Shown in pieces: positions 44,995-57,186 of a stretch of DNA of 64,000 nt (position 1 is the stretch's first letter; every line of letters begins with the position of its first letter). The DNA comes from Chelydra serpentina (lineage: Eukaryota; Chordata; Testudines; Chelydridae), in the NCBI GenBank assembly GCA_037349315.1, contig JBAIAC010000001.1, positions 5,560,001 through 5,624,000 of the forward strand. Direction: 5' to 3'. The position numbers and the translations under genes are program-made. The notes beneath the pieces are model-generated. The model worked only from the letters and a program-made list of their open reading frames with translations. It searched no databases and was not told the origin of the DNA.

Positions 44995-45957
44995 ACTCCT
45001 GGGGGAATACTGCACCAAAAAATAATAAAAACTGTACGCACAACATTTTAAAATTCTGTAAAATTCTGCATATTGTATTTGGCAAAATAACACTATATAA
45101 TCACGCCAGTTTCAATTATTTTGGTAATTTATTTCAAAATACCTCTCAGCAACTATGTTTGTAACGATACAGACACACAAAAATTCCCCCAGGAGTAGAC
45201 AGTTAAAGAAACCCTTTCGACAACGCAGTTCCTATTTCTCTGCCCTCTCTCCTCCAGAGCCCAGCTGGGGGGCCAGGTACCCACACCCCATACCCCTCAG
45301 AGTCCAGCCCAGCCCAGCCCAGACACCCAGACCCCCCAGAGCCCAGCCATGGGGCACCCTTCCCAGGCCAGACACCTGCACCCACTACCCCCAGAGTCAA
45401 GCCGCAGGACAAACACCCACACCCCCTCTCCCCCCAGCTGTACCCCCTCCCAGCCCAGACACTTGCACCCCTTTGCCCCCAGAGCCCAGGCACAGGGCGC
45501 CCCCACAGCCCAGACACTCACACCCCTTTGCCCCAGAGCCCAGATGCAGGTTCTCCCCCAGCCCAGACACTCACACCCCTTTGCCCCCAGAGCCCAGGCA
45601 CAGGGCGCCCCCACAGCCCAGACACTTGTACCCTTTCACCCCCCAGAGTCCAGCTGTAGGCCCCCACTAGCCCAGACACTCGCATACCACCTCTTACTCC
45701 CCAGAACTCAGGGATCCAGAGGGAAAAACAGCCTGATGCTGGATCCCACGCTTGTGTGGAGTTTTCTGCATGCCAGCTTCTTCCTTCAGAGCATGCCAGG
45801 AACTGCAGCTGCTAGGAACTCTCTAGCTAGTCCTCCTCCCCCTCCCCCTGGCATTGTCTTCTGATGGCGGGGGGGGGGGGGGAAGGAACTTCTGGGCAGA
45901 ACATTAATTTCTGCACAAATTCTGCATTGCTCAGTGGCACAGAATTCCCCCAAAAGT
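44995..45957. mobile_element. Composite MITE with tactcctgggggaat termini
   Basis: The left end tactcctgggggaatactgc pairs with the right end cacagaattcccccaaaag. A second inverted terminus, attcccccaggagtag, lies internally at about 45184-45200, so a short complete element (44995-45200) may be joined to a second, larger one. The interior carries the minisatellite at 45440-45660 and a poly-G run at about 45867-45882. No clear target duplication. Confidence 0.55.
45440..45660. repeat. Minisatellite, about 54-bp period
   Basis: The word cagacact recurs at about 45456, 45511, 45564 and 45619 (steps of 55, 53 and 55) within units carrying cacccctttgccccc and agagcccag. The long proline/threonine-rich frames on both strands here are products of the repeat, not genes. 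Confidence 0.85.
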
Positions 45958-46102
45958 AATGTAAAGCACCTATGTTTGCAGGAACACTCTTGCCAGAAAT
46001 CCACCTGAGTCCAAACCTGGCAACTGTCCAGTGACACCTCCATGCCCTGTGCCCAGCCAATGGCCGCCACACTCTCCTCACCCCATATTACCTGCGGAAG
46101 GT

Positions 46103-47239
46103 AGGGTTGCCAACTTTCTACCTGCACAAAACTAAACACTCTTGCCCCGCCCACTGCTCCACCCCTCCTTTGAGGACCTGCCCATTCTCTGAGGCCCCAC
46201 ACCCCACTCATTCCATCTCCGCTCCTTCCTCACTCTCCCCATCCTCACTCACTAACTCATTTTCAGCAGGCTGGCTCAGGGAGTTCGGGTGTGGGAGGGT
46301 TTGAGGGCTCTGCCTGGGGGTACAGGCTCTAGGATGGGGCCAGAAATGCAGAGTTCAGGATGTGGGAGAGGGCTCTGGGCTGAGGCAGTAAGTTGGGGCA
46401 TGAAGGAGTGAGGGCTCCAGCTGGGGGTGCAGGCTCTTGGGTGGGGTTGGGGATGAGGAGTTTGGGGTGCAGGAGGGTGCTCCAGGCTTGGACTGAGGCT
46501 TTGGAGGATGGGAGAGGGATCAGGGCTGGGGCAGGAGGTTAGAGTGTGGGAGGGAGTCAGGGGTGCAAGCTTCGGGTGGTGCTTACCTTAAGCAGCTCTT
46601 GCAGGCACCGCCCCTACAGATCCCATTGGCTACAGTTCCCAGCCAATGGGAGCTGCGGAGCTGTCGCTTGAGACAGGAGCAGCACGTGGAGCCCCCTAGC
46701 TGCCCCTATGCCTAGGAGCTGGAAGGGGGACATGCCACTGCTTCCAGGAGCCATGCGGAGTCACAGCAGGCAGGGAGACTGCCTTAGCCATAGGCACCGA
46801 CTCCGTGGGTGCTCCGGGGCTGGAGCACCCACGGTGAAAAATTGTGGGTGCAGAGCACCCACAGGCAGCTCCCCGCCAGCCCCCCCGCCTAGCTCACCTC
46901 CGCTCCACCTCCACCTCCTCCCCTGAGCACGCCGCCACTGCTCCACTTCTCCCCCCTCCCTCCCAGGCTTGTGCGTGGCAAGCCTGGGAAGGAGGGGGGT
47001 GGAGGGGAAATGCAGCGCACCCGGGGATTTGGGGAAGGGGTTGGAATGGGGGTGGAGTTGGGGCAGGGCCGCGGTGGGGGGGTGTGAGCACCCGCCAGCG
47101 CCGGCTAAAGTCAGCGCCTATGGCCTTAGGCCCACTGCGCCACCAACTAGACTTTTAACAGACTGTTCAGCAGTGCTGACTAGAGCTGCCTGGGTCCCTT
47201 TTCAACCGAGCGTTCCAGTTGGAAACAGGACACCTGGCA
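46103..47239. mobile_element. hAT-like element interrupted by a younger hAT
   Basis: The left end agggttgccaactttc is matched by a right end reading through gttggaaacaggacacctgg to ca. The purine-rich body (ggctctgggctgaggc, gggtgcaggctcttggg) is non-coding. A 334-bp insertion at 46789-47122 separates its right-hand 117 bp, beginning near ggcccactgcgccacc. Ends assigned by inverted similarity, moderately sure. Confidence 0.6.
46789..47122. mobile_element. Nested non-autonomous hAT element (334 bp) with 8-bp duplication
   Basis: Ends cataggcaccgactc and, reversed, cataggcgctgacttt. The flanks gccttagc (46781-46788) and gccttagg (47123-47130) differ at one base. A ccgtgggtgctcc / gagcacccacgg hairpin lies just inside the left end. 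GC-rich and non-coding. Confidence 0.8.
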
Positions 47240-47919
47240 CTGTCTTTCTCCAGCTGTGTTTCTGCCCTGGCACATTTGGCCACTCTCCCTGGCAGCCGGG
47301 TGCTGGGCGGGAGGGAGCTGCTTCTCACGCTGCTGAGGACAGCCACTAGCGGTCGCTGCCTCTGGGCAGTGCAGCAGCTGCCAGAGAGAGCCTGGCTGGA
47401 GAGGCAGTAGCATACCACACCCACACCCCGTGACCTGGACCAGCTGCCGGTGACAGGGGCCAAGCAAGCTGGAAACGTGCTGTGGGAGAGAAGGGACTCC
47501 AGCCAACCAGCAATCACGGGGAGGGTGGGGGTGCACTTGACCCCTGCATACCCTCCCCTACACATCACCTATGTTCAGAGCTGATCTAAATGATGTTAAG
47601 ATCACCCAAAGGCTATGCGGATGGGTGCCTTGTAAAACTGCACAATAAAAACAAATAATCCTTGTTACAGTAGCCTATAGGCAGATCTCTCCTCCTTAAG
47701 AACTCTAAAAATCAACAGGACCATCTTAAAAGCAGTCTACCACTTTATAAGCAGTCAGTGTTGAGAATACACACCAAATGCAATATGATCTCAGATTCTT
47801 AGTCCACTGGAGAGGCACTTACTGCATTCTGCAGGGGCTGAAAACAGTGGAGTAGTATTCCTGGAAGCCATACTAAAAGGGAATTACAGTAACTGAGCCA
47901 CAAGCTCATGGGAATATCA
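47240..47919. other. No gene recognised
   Basis: The first 340 bp are GC-rich and could be an extension of the neighbouring element. Overlapping frames on both strands have no recognisable domain. Confidence 0.4.
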
Positions 47920-48720
47920 GCCTTACCAACCCCAAGAGGTCAAAATTCATGAGTCAGACCCTGAAAAATCTCATGATTTTAAGCCAAACATATTTTGGAT
48001 TCTGATTATCTGCCTTCAGATTTTTGAGCCTTTAGGGAGTCACATTCAGAGGCACCAGAACTGGGAGGTCAGGGGAGCCATGCCCACCCACTGTTTAACA
48101 TGGGCATAGTAGCCTCGGCAGGCATGGAGTGGTAGAGGCAGGAGCTGCCTGGCCTCTTCTCGGTGTGGGGCTGAGGTGGGTTTTAGGCTCCCTTGCCACA
48201 GGGGCCTGCCCCCTGCTCCTCCTCTTCCTTGTGAAGCCCCTCCCCCTGGCCAGTCCAGAAGGTGAAGCCAGCCATGGTAAGAACCGCCTAGGGAGCCCAG
48301 GCCGCTGTGAGAAGCTCTGGACCCTCCAACTACCCTGGGGGTAGGAACACAGGCCAGGAGCTGCTCTCAGGCACCTGGGCCCCCTGCACAGGGCAGGAGG
48401 AGGGTCTGGGGTCTCCACAGCGGCTGAAGCTACCTAGGTGGCTCTTACCATGACCTGGTTCTGGCTTCCGGCCTGGCCAGGGTGTGGGGCCCTGAGAGGG
48501 ACGAGGAGAGGTAGGGGCTGGGCCACAGTTCCAGCACCAATGGCCCCCACAACTTTTACACATGTTCTAGCACTCCTGGTCACATCTTCAACCTTTTCTC
48601 TGCAACCGTGAGGGCTAGAAAATGACTTTCAAAAAAGAAAACTAAGATTTTCATGTAGTCATCTGACTTTCAGAAAGATACCAAATCTTGTAAGTCTCAT
48701 GATGCAATTATGCACCTCGG
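47920..48720. mobile_element. 'Catgattttaagcc' MITE interrupted by a hAT
   Basis: The left part (accaaccccaag, aatctcatgattttaagcc, tttttgagcctttaggg) and right part (tcttcaaccttttctctgc, gtaagtctcatgatg) resemble the copies at 57655-57925 and 63543-63862. A 532-bp hAT insertion at 48047-48578 separates them. Confidence 0.55.
48047..48578. mobile_element. Nested non-autonomous hAT element (532 bp) with 8-bp duplication
   Basis: Ends cagaggcaccagaac and, reversed, caggagtgctagaac. The flanks gtcacatt (48039-48046) and gtcacatc (48579-48586) differ at the last base. The core is GC-rich and palindromic around ccatggtaagaaccgcc and ggtggctcttaccatg. Non-coding. Confidence 0.8.
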
Positions 48721-50268
48721 TAACACAAGAACATATGGGATGGTTGTTAGGCAGTCCTGAGATAATTGTTTTGTCGGAGAAATATAGAAAGCAGAGGCAC
48801 TACCACTACTTTCCCACAAACTAGCATACCAAAATACTACTTGTCTTGTGTGATCACCTCTCCTAAACAGGATGAAAGTCTCCTTTTTTGCAAATATTCC
48901 TAATATTTCCTTAATCTGAGAATACATACTTTCCAAATTTCCTGGTGCTGTTTAGTTCTACAAGCAACACTTAATAGAGAATTACCAGAATATGGAATAT
49001 GTTATTTCTGTGACGTAAAACATTGCAGATGAGTTTAAGAAGTCTGGTAAAGACTTTTATATGTCTTCTATTCTGCCCTCCAATACATACCAACATGTCT
49101 ATTACCTTTTTGAAGCTGTATGAAATAAGGTAAGAGCATATTTTCTGTAGAGTTTTCATACTTGTACAATATCTACATAATATTTATACATTCTCTAGAA
49201 AAGCAAAGGCCACCTGATAAATATTTCTAAATTGCTTTGTTATCAGTAAAAGTAAGTGGTGTGTTATCTGTCACTTTCATGCTTTGGAGCTGACTGTTAG
49301 CAGTAGGGACGCAGACCTGAGCATTGTCTTAACTACTTACAATAACAAATCCTTCTAGTACTAGGCCTTAGTTCCCATGGCAACTGTCCAATAATTTGCT
49401 GGGTAACATTTACGTGATAAACAAGCCTGGAAATCATTGTTGACTCACAGTAGGAGAAATACTATATGTTTTATGCCGAACTTTGAGAGGCAGTAGTTAC
49501 ACTGTGCAGCTCTGAGGTTTCTTATTCCACATTAGGAGATGCTCAATCTTCTCAGAGAAGTAATAAGATTAAGCAATTTCCCCAAGCATCATAGAATATT
49601 CAACACAACTTATTTTAATGTGATCAGGATAAAGGCAACATCCTCTGCATCTGTCACCACACTACGCATTCACAATTAATTAAGAAATGCATCTGCAAAG
49701 CAGTGCCTCATTTAAAGGGATCCCTTGAAGGAAAGGAAAAGATAGAAAAAGCAGTGAAGCACACACACAAATCTTTGACATTTTAAATTTCAGTTCTAAA
49801 AATAAATGCATGCACCAAAACAACAGAATACAACCCCATATCCATCCCTCCTGTCCTAACACCCTTTTGGCCTATTTGTTGCCATTGTTTACTTTCAGAA
49901 GCAAATATGGACACACATATACACTGGGCATCTGAAGCAACTGGGGGCATAGGGCATATACCACCATGAGAGGCTTGCAATGGCAACACTACGTGTCAAA
50001 CAATGACCATAGAAACTAGATTCAAGAGGAGCTGGATTCTTCTCAGTGCTTCTTTTGTAAAGCAGTGCTTCATTGGAGCAAGCTGCCATTGGCAAGCAGA
50101 CATTGAAGAATGTATATGGCAGAGGAATGACTGTGTGAAGGGACTTTTAAGAGAGGGGGGGAAATAATTTTGGTGGACTTCTGAGTTTTCCTATTGGCAG
50201 CATCTTATTCTATGGACACATTACATTTATTTAGGTCTCCCCTTGCACTTGTTCAACACCTATATATT
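48721..50268. other. AT-rich DNA, nothing recognised
   Basis: Short frames only, no terminal repeats. Confidence 0.5.
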
Positions 50269-50557
50269 GTACATTGCAGGGCCGGATTAAGACCTTTAGA
50301 GGCCCTAAGCACTGAAAAGATTATGGTGCCCTCCCATATGTAATTCAAAATAAAAACAATACTATACTGTAAATTAAAATTTTATTTTTTGAAATGACAC
50401 AAAACTTACATGTATGCTGAAATTAAAATAGCTTCTTTCTAGATTTTCTGATTGCAAAATTCTGGATAAGTTCATCGAAGCTGACTCGACGACGCATGTC
50501 CACTTCCATACACAATAGGGAAAGTGAATCAAGTCTGTCCTAACACATTGTTGTTCT

Positions 50558-51255
50558 CTAAGCGTTTTTTATTCTTTTCAACTGAGAAAAAGAGCGTTCT
50601 GCGGAGCAGTTCATAATCATCAATGTTAGAAAAATACGTAGTGCGATCTCTACATTTGGAAATACACATTGTATTCCGTTTTTCAATATTGTATCATGAA
50701 GATCAATGTGACTGAATTTCATTTTTCCTGTTTCATTAAACTTTGCGCGCATATAACAATGGAACTGCCGTACTTCTCCACAGAGATTCATGTTCAAGTC
50801 AACAGGGTATGAGTCAACTAGCTTTTGGGAACCTTGTGAATATTGTTCGTCAGATAAGTCCATATCGTTTAGAAAAGAAAATCTATTTGATACTTCTTTG
50901 TACACATCACCTCCTCTTCATATGAGGAGTGTATCAATTGTATCAATTACAGCATAGTATCAATTGTATCAATTACAGCATAGTAAGTAGATATGCGAAA
51001 TTTGTCTCTAGGATTCAATGCTGTTTCTGTTGCACTGCTATCATTTGCTTGTTTTTTCCTGATTCGCTTGCGGGACTGGGCTTCTTTGTAGTTAGTATTA
51101 GGCAAGATATCTTTTGATATGTCTTCAAATCTTTCTAAATCATTCCTCAAAGTGTGTAAGTGGTCTGCTAATGATTGACAGAGGTCTGCACATGTTTTCA
51201 AATCCAATTCTTTTTCTTGCAGAGCTGACTTGTGTGGTAAAAGTGTTGTAAACAT
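50558..51255 (-). pseudogene. hAT transposase C-terminal remnant
   Basis: The second part (from 50905 downward) contains the hAT dimerisation domain signature: FPNVEIALRIFLTLMIMNCS, AERSFSQLKRIKN. The first part (from 51255 downward) is a helical linker with KTCADLCQSLADHL and SRKRIRKKQAND. A 26-bp tandem duplication (50932-50957 and 50958-50983) puts the two parts in different frames, and a TGA follows it. The set resembles zinc-finger-MYM/ZBED-type hAT proteins. The catalytic core is absent, so this is a relic. Confidence 0.8.
50932..50983. repeat. 26-bp tandem duplication
   Basis: A 26-base unit beginning tatcaattgtatcaatt occurs twice, identical and adjacent. Its length is not a multiple of three and accounts for the frame change in the transposase remnant. 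Confidence 0.95.
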
Positions 51256-51466
51256 TCATTCCACATGGTCAACATAAATACAAATTCTAGTGTAAGGAAG
51301 TCTAAAAAATTTCTGATTTTTCCCATGATGACTACTTCGATGCTTTTTAAAAAATATCAAATATCAATTTTTTTAAAAAATCTCATTTTTTTGGTGCCCC
51401 CTGCTTTGCTGGTGCCCTAAGCACGTGTTTAGTCTGCCTATTTGGTAATCCAGCCCTGGTACAATG

Positions 51467-51821
51467 TTATTCCCACCTCTTCTGCCCCTTTTGTAGGACC
51501 TCATGCCTGAGTCAAACAACTTTGACTTCCCAAGTGTTTGTGATTAGAGCTGTGCAAATTTTGGTAGTTTCTGAGATTTGCTTTATATTGGTTTCAGTTC
51601 ATGGGATTTCATGGAGACCCAGAAACTCAAAAGAACATCTCATGCTGACAATATATGGTTTGCACCAGATACCATAAATTAGCCCAAGCAAAATTCAGCT
51701 AAAGTCTTGATAAACTGGTTGGAGAGGGATCTGAATAAATAATTCATACAGCTCCAATTGGAGTGATTGAGGAATTACAGGACAGATTTTCAAGTTTAGA
51801 TGTGTGCATTTGTTTATAGAT
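51467..51821. other. No gene recognised
   Basis: Short unannotated stretch between a hAT and a LINE tail. Confidence 0.5.
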
Positions 51822-51960
51822 TCATAGATTTTAAAGCCAGCAGGGACATTTATGATCATCTAAGTTTGACTTCCTATATAACAGGACAGAGAACCCCACC
51901 CAGTGATTCCTGCTTCAAGGCTGTAACTTTGCTTAAGCTTGTCTACATCTTTTGGAAAGA
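51822..51960 (-). mobile_element. CR1-type 3' tail fragment, minus strand
   Basis: Plus-strand tagattcatagattttaaag, gatcatctaagtttgac and acccagtgattcctgcttc are the reverse of a CR1-clade 3' end of the same type as 57926-58003, distinct from the Cry/CR1 tail. Confidence 0.65.
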
Positions 51961-54900
51961 CATACATTCTTAGTTTGTTTTTACTTTGTTTTTAGAAAGT
52001 TACAAAAAAGTGGCAAATATTAAAATACATGTCATCATACAGAAGTAAATTAAAATATGAAAAAAGGAAATACAAAAAATGTTTACATTAGCTAATAACC
52101 TATAAACAAATGAAATTCTCTCTTAACAGGGATCAAAGGAAAATATATTTTCTGGTTTTGAGGCATATATTTTACATTATATATAACAGACAATAGCAGA
52201 TAATTAAATTGTTGCGTTATATACATGATTTAAAGGTTTCCTGACTCTATCCCAAAATTTAGGGTCAAGATCAGCAAGAAGTTTAATTTCCATCTTCCGG
52301 TTTTCTATATATCTTTTATGTGGAGAAACCTGAAGTTTTTAAAACAATGTATAGATTTTTTTCAATAATACAGCTAATTATATAAGCAGGTTAAGTATTA
52401 GTTATTCAAAGTTTGATAAGAATCTGATTGTTAAAGCACTATTATCTGAAGTAGACATGTTTGGAAGCACAAAAATAATGCTATGTCTATGTAATTAAAT
52501 GTCTGATCACTCATCAATATATTGGGTACATCCAGTAAGACAATGAAGGTCCCAGTCTATGTACAAAGAATCTTCAAGTTGAAACAATACATTATTTATA
52601 AAAGAGAGACAATATGGGGACTGGAAGATATTATATTAAGTATTTTGACATCGCTTGTCCATATAACCAGAGTGTAGTGAGTAAATATGTTAAAGAGGTG
52701 ATTGCTATTTTTTCCTATGAAGTCAAAGGGCCAGATTCATTCCTGGTATAATTCCACTGCAGCTAACACACTGATATCAGGGATTAATCTGGCCTTTTAG
52801 TTTTAATAAAATGTTAGTTGCCATGTCCTCTTTATTGCTGGTTAGACCGGTGTCACCGCAAATAGACATTTTTGGGTGGGTTACTGTTTATGTGGGGGAA
52901 AGTGAGTTATTTTAAAATAAGCACAAGCAATTGTGATTTCTGGTAAAATACTATTTTAAGAAAGCTTTTTTTCAAACTGAATCTAATATATAGGTTTTGC
53001 TGGTGTAAGCTGGTGTAGGTCTGTTAAAGTCAACAAAGCTATGCCAACTTAGACCAGCTGAGAATCTGGCTAGTAGTATGTAATTACCATGCTCATTCAC
53101 ATTAACCCTCTTCACGAGAAAGGTGTCAGATATTTACTGTTTATGGGCATGTGAGATTTTATTTTATTTTTTATGCAAAGTTCAGTATTTTATCATTTAG
53201 GAGGCAGAATTGTCATTGAAAAAAATAATTTTATAAACTCTGCAAATAAAAATTGGATTAAGAAGGGATTGAAGAATGTGCCACACACTCACACGTGTGT
53301 GACCAAGCAAAATGTCTATGTAACTTACCAAGCTATAAATGCAAAAGCATCTTTATTCAGGAACACACATAAATGCATGCTTAATTTTAAGCATAGAATT
53401 TGCATGAGAATGATAACCTTGCTATAACATTTTTAACAAAAAGGTTTGAAGAATCTATGGCAGGAATATTAAATTCTATAAGTTAGTTTTAAAAATCTAT
53501 AGAAAAAATACATTATATGGTTCTCACTCAAACTGCATGGCTCCTACTTATGTGAATTGATACCACAGAATTCAAGTGTTGTAGAATTCAGCTCCACAGG
53601 TTCTGAGAGCAATTTCTACAGAACCCTATTGGGTTCACCTCCATTAAAAATCACAGGACAAATACCACAGGACAATTAAGGTTAATTCATGTATATCAGG
53701 ATTTTTTGATTGGGAAATGTATCCAATTATGACTTTATCATCCATTTACAAGGGTAAAGATAGAACTGGTATAAAATCCTGGCCCACCCCTACTGAAGTC
53801 AATTTGAATCTTTATTATTTTTTCCAGCACCAAACACCTGAATGATGCTTAACAAAAAATAAAATTCTGATTTAACTAAGCTATCCAGTCAGAAATCTTG
53901 ATATACCCAGATTTGACAGACCTATGTTTAACAAGATTTCTGACTGACAGCCATTTGCTCTACATGGCCATTTTATTATATAATTATATGATGCTATATC
54001 TACGTGTAACAAAAATTTTGACTGACAGACTAACAACTATGTATTGCATCCCATAAATGAGGAAGCATACTTGACATCCAACCATTTTGCCTCGTGTTTG
54101 TAAGCCATCAGCTAGCAGCTTTGTTTTGAAAGGAATCCCTCACAATTATTTCGTATGTCCTAACCTCCTCCACAGCAAGCTGAATGCTTTACCTATTACT
54201 TTCACTATGGCATCTATTCTAACCTCACATCACTGCTCTCTGAGCTGCTATTACATTCAGTTTTCATGAGCTTCTCTACAATTGGGATGTGCGCTATACA
54301 AGAATTAAATGAAAATGGTTTAGTCTTCTAAGCTCCTGGGCTTAATAATGTAACAGTTTATTAACTGGAGCAGGTGGAAACGTGTAATACTATGTTAGTA
54401 GGTGTAGACAGACTGGATTGTATAAGCACAGCAGGAGGAAGCCAATGAACAGGAGAGGGCTCATGACTGAATTATCTTGTGCTGAAGAACAGGAGGGAAG
54501 ATCAGAGAAGGGGAGGAACTCATTATTTAAGATTTGTTTGAACAATTAATGTAGGCATAGAACCTTAGAGTTCAGATGTATGGTTGCCTAAGCCACTGAG
54601 TCCTAACCACACTGCACAATGAATTATTTGCACCAGAAGGTTGTTTTGCTTTCACGTATACACTCTTACTTGTGAAACTGGGGTGGGGGAAAGTGGAAAT
54701 TTGTAACTAATAATAGGAAAACTTAAAAAAAGTTTGGCGGTTCAGTTCAGATAAGCTCCCAGATGTTCATTAACACATTGACAATTGAACTGCTATGGCT
54801 GATATTTGTTTACTTTAATTTCAAATCCCCTTAAAGCTCCTGGGTTAGGAAGCTTCACCAAATTTTTGGTGTTATTGCTCATCTTTTACTTGGCAGAGAC

Positions 54901-54986
54901 TATGTGAAAAGGACCCGAGGGGTAGAGAGGCACATGCTAATGGAAAATAGAATACAGATTTATCTCAAATATATGGAGCCCAGAGT
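51961..54986. other. AT-rich DNA, no gene recognised
   Basis: Includes a weak copy of the 6240-type dispersed repeat at about 52727-52800 (gggccagattcattcctgg ... attaatctggcc). Otherwise nothing but short frames. Confidence 0.5.
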
Positions 54987-55090
54987 GAAATTTTCAAATA
55001 TGCCTGACTTAGAAGCTTCAGCTCCATCTTCAAAACTCAGGCACTTAGTAGCCTAAACCTCAGTGAAACTCTATGGGATTTCCCCCCCTA
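54987..55090. repeat. Palindromic dispersed repeat, 'ttttcaaaggagccta' family
   Basis: Contains aaattttcaaatatgcctga, a returning ggcacttagtagcctaaacc and ctatgggatttc. Same family as 1800-1905. Confidence 0.4.
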
Positions 55091-55249
55091 CCACTTATGC
55101 CTTTTTTTTTAGCCTTTCTGTGAGGCAGCAGTAGGGGGCGGGGGGCATTTATCTAGCTCAGTATCTGACAGCAATTCAATATAGCTGGGCATGAATCCAT
55201 CAGGCCTGAGGAAATTCTAACTGCAGCTCATCTCCTCAGGAACACAGGC

Positions 55250-55600
55250 TACCACAAGCACTTCAAACGTGTCCTCCTCTCTCTTCACTGGCTTCCCATA
55301 GACTATTGAGTCAAGTTGAAGGTCTTGGTCCTTATCTTCAAGGTGCTTAAGGGTCTAAGCCCGGCCTTTCTAAAAGACCACCTTATGCTCTAGAACAAAG
55401 ACCATGGTCAACAAACTGGCTCCTCAGTCACAATCGAACTTTTTACCCTAAAGTAAAGCCTGTCTGTGTGGGAGGCAGAACTTTCTTAGGGACTGTTCTA
55501 ATACTATGGAACAAACTACCGCATGAACTAGGGACCATCACAAATCTCACTACCATATCTGAATCAATCACAATGTCCTTAGACCTACTATTTCCCTGGG
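55250..55600 (+). repeat. Decayed LINE reverse transcriptase C-terminus (L2/Rex-like)
   Basis: In one frame from about 55285 the pieces LHWLPIDY, VLVLIFKVLKGLSPAFL and KDHLML appear in the order found at the end of L2/Rex-type reverse transcriptases, interrupted by stops. There is no intact domain. Confidence 0.6.
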
Positions 55601-56079
55601 AGTATTAGAAATTCATTATGGGCTTGATCCAAAACCCACTGTTTCCCAAACTGGGTGAGTATACAAGCATTTGTGGCATGAATAACCATGCAAATATAAA
55701 TTTTGATTTTCACAAATAACTGAACTTGCGACTTTGAAATTCTCTTTCTGCAAATATTTGTGCTATTAAAATTCAAGCTGCTCAAACATGCATGAAAATG
55801 GAGTATAAAAGAGGCAAAAACATAGCTGAAACAAATTCATTACAGAATTCATCTGAATACTGAGGAAACATGCCCTTTTTCAACCAGATATAATATCAGG
55901 GTCTTAAAGAAAGTCATCATACATTGATTAAACAAAATAATATTACTGGGATATATTTTCCTGCTGCCCTGCATTTGTAATTACTTGGGAAGAGGGGACA
56001 TTGAATGGCATTGTTTGGCATATTTTCCTATTAGTGCATTAAAATTCTATCTCAGGAATGAAAAGATGTAACGGGAGAT
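55601..56079. other. No gene recognised
   Basis: AT-rich, short frames only. Confidence 0.5.
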
Positions 56080-56175
56080 TTTCAAAATCACAAATGGAAA
56101 TTAGGTGTCCAATTCCCATGGGGTTTCACTGGGTACTGGGGCCCTAACTGCCCTTTATACTTTTTAAAATGTCAT
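56080..56175. repeat. Palindromic dispersed repeat, 'ttttcaaaggagccta' family
   Basis: gggagattttcaaaatcac, ttaggtgtccaattcccatg and ccctaactgcc follow the family order. Confidence 0.45.
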
Positions 56176-56889
56176 CTGCAGTGTATAGAGAAATATATTG
56201 GAAACCCTTGCAAATTCTGATTAAAATGCACTGTCACAGCACTTCTGCTCAGTAAATATGATTAGTTATTATATGTGATGCCTTGATTGTGATAAAAGTC
56301 AACAAAACTGGGAGGCAGCCACAGAAAGGTTAATGTAACAGTATCTGAAGGTTCTTTATTATCATTAATAAATATTTAACTCATTTTTAGATAGTGCTTT
56401 ATGGATCTAATATTGATATGGAAGACAATACATGGTAGTGGGGGCATGGTCTGGAAAAGATGAGCAGGGGTTATCCAACCATGTAAGTCTGTGGAGGGAT
56501 TCTTGCAGACCCCAGGGAATCTGGGGAGAAGAAACTGGAGCAGATTTTTTTTACACCTTTTTACAGGTTCAGATTATGCTTCTCTCATGTGGACTTGCTT
56601 TGTTGACCAATATAATGGGAGATAGGCCCCAAGATCCCATCCTCATCCTGGCCTTTCCTGTCCCTCTTTGGGAAGTCAACATGATGACTGGTGTTACCCC
56701 ACTCCAGTGGCTTCTTTTTCCATCCCAGTTATGGCTGGTCCCTGGGCAGGGCCCACAGAGCTCCCTTCACCCACTATTGCCAAAGTGCTTCTATGCAAGG
56801 CCAGAAAATGGTGGTCTTCCTTTAACATTTTTTATTTATAAAGTATTATTCATCTGGCAGGCATTCAGGATGCTGCACATGATAAACAA
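56176..56889. other. No gene recognised
   Basis: A 171-codon plus-strand frame begins at 56432 and runs into the MITE that follows. It lacks recognisable domains and its last codons are MITE sequence, so it is not supported as a gene. Confidence 0.45.
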
Positions 56890-57186
56890 GGGCTGGTCTA
56901 CACTAGCCCCCAAGTTCGAAGTAAGATACGCGACTTCAGCTACGTGAATAACGTAGCTGAAGTCGAAGTATCTTATTTTGAACTTAAAAGTAGTTACCCC
57001 TGGTCCACGCGGCGGCGCGCAGGCTCCCCCGTCGACTCCGCCTGCTCCATTCGCAGAGCAGGATTACCGGCGTCGACGGGGGAGCACTTCCTGGTTCGAT
57101 TTATCGCGTCTAGACAAGAAGCGATAAATCGAACTCAGAAGATCGATCCGAAGCCTCCGACGCAGCGGGTAAGTGTAGACTAGCCC
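56890..57186. mobile_element. Three-hairpin MITE, copy 3
   Basis: Starts gggctggtctacactagcc and ends gtaagtgtagactagccc, the best terminal inverted repeats of the three copies. Hairpin 2 is intact. Hairpin 1 has one change (gtgaataac for gttaataac) and hairpin 3 has gaagcg for gacgcg in one arm. Confidence 0.88.

Larger units (their letters stand above)
50277..51458 (-). mobile_element. hAT transposon, internally deleted, with 8-bp duplication
   Basis: Ends cagggccggattaag and, reversed, cagggctggattacc. The flanks gtacattg (50269-50276) and gtacaatg (51459-51466) differ at one base. About 1.2 kb remains, too short for a whole transposase of some 600 codons, so the middle and N-terminal coding parts are deleted. 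What is left codes on the minus strand. Confidence 0.9.

Noticed and set aside
45155..45864. Two proline-rich frames of 171 codons and their antisense partners
   Set aside because: Products of the 54-bp minisatellite and its C-rich flanks.
44995..45957. CRISPR-like array because of regular repeats
   Set aside because: The repeats are direct tandem minisatellite units without unique spacers, in a vertebrate repeat context.
46708..47568. Several GC-rich frames over 100 codons
   Set aside because: They fall in nested hAT-like elements and the adjoining GC-rich stretch, with overlapping frames on both strands and no motif.
56432..56947. 171-codon plus-strand frame
   Set aside because: The end runs into MITE sequence, there is no recognisable domain, and no splice sites delimit it.
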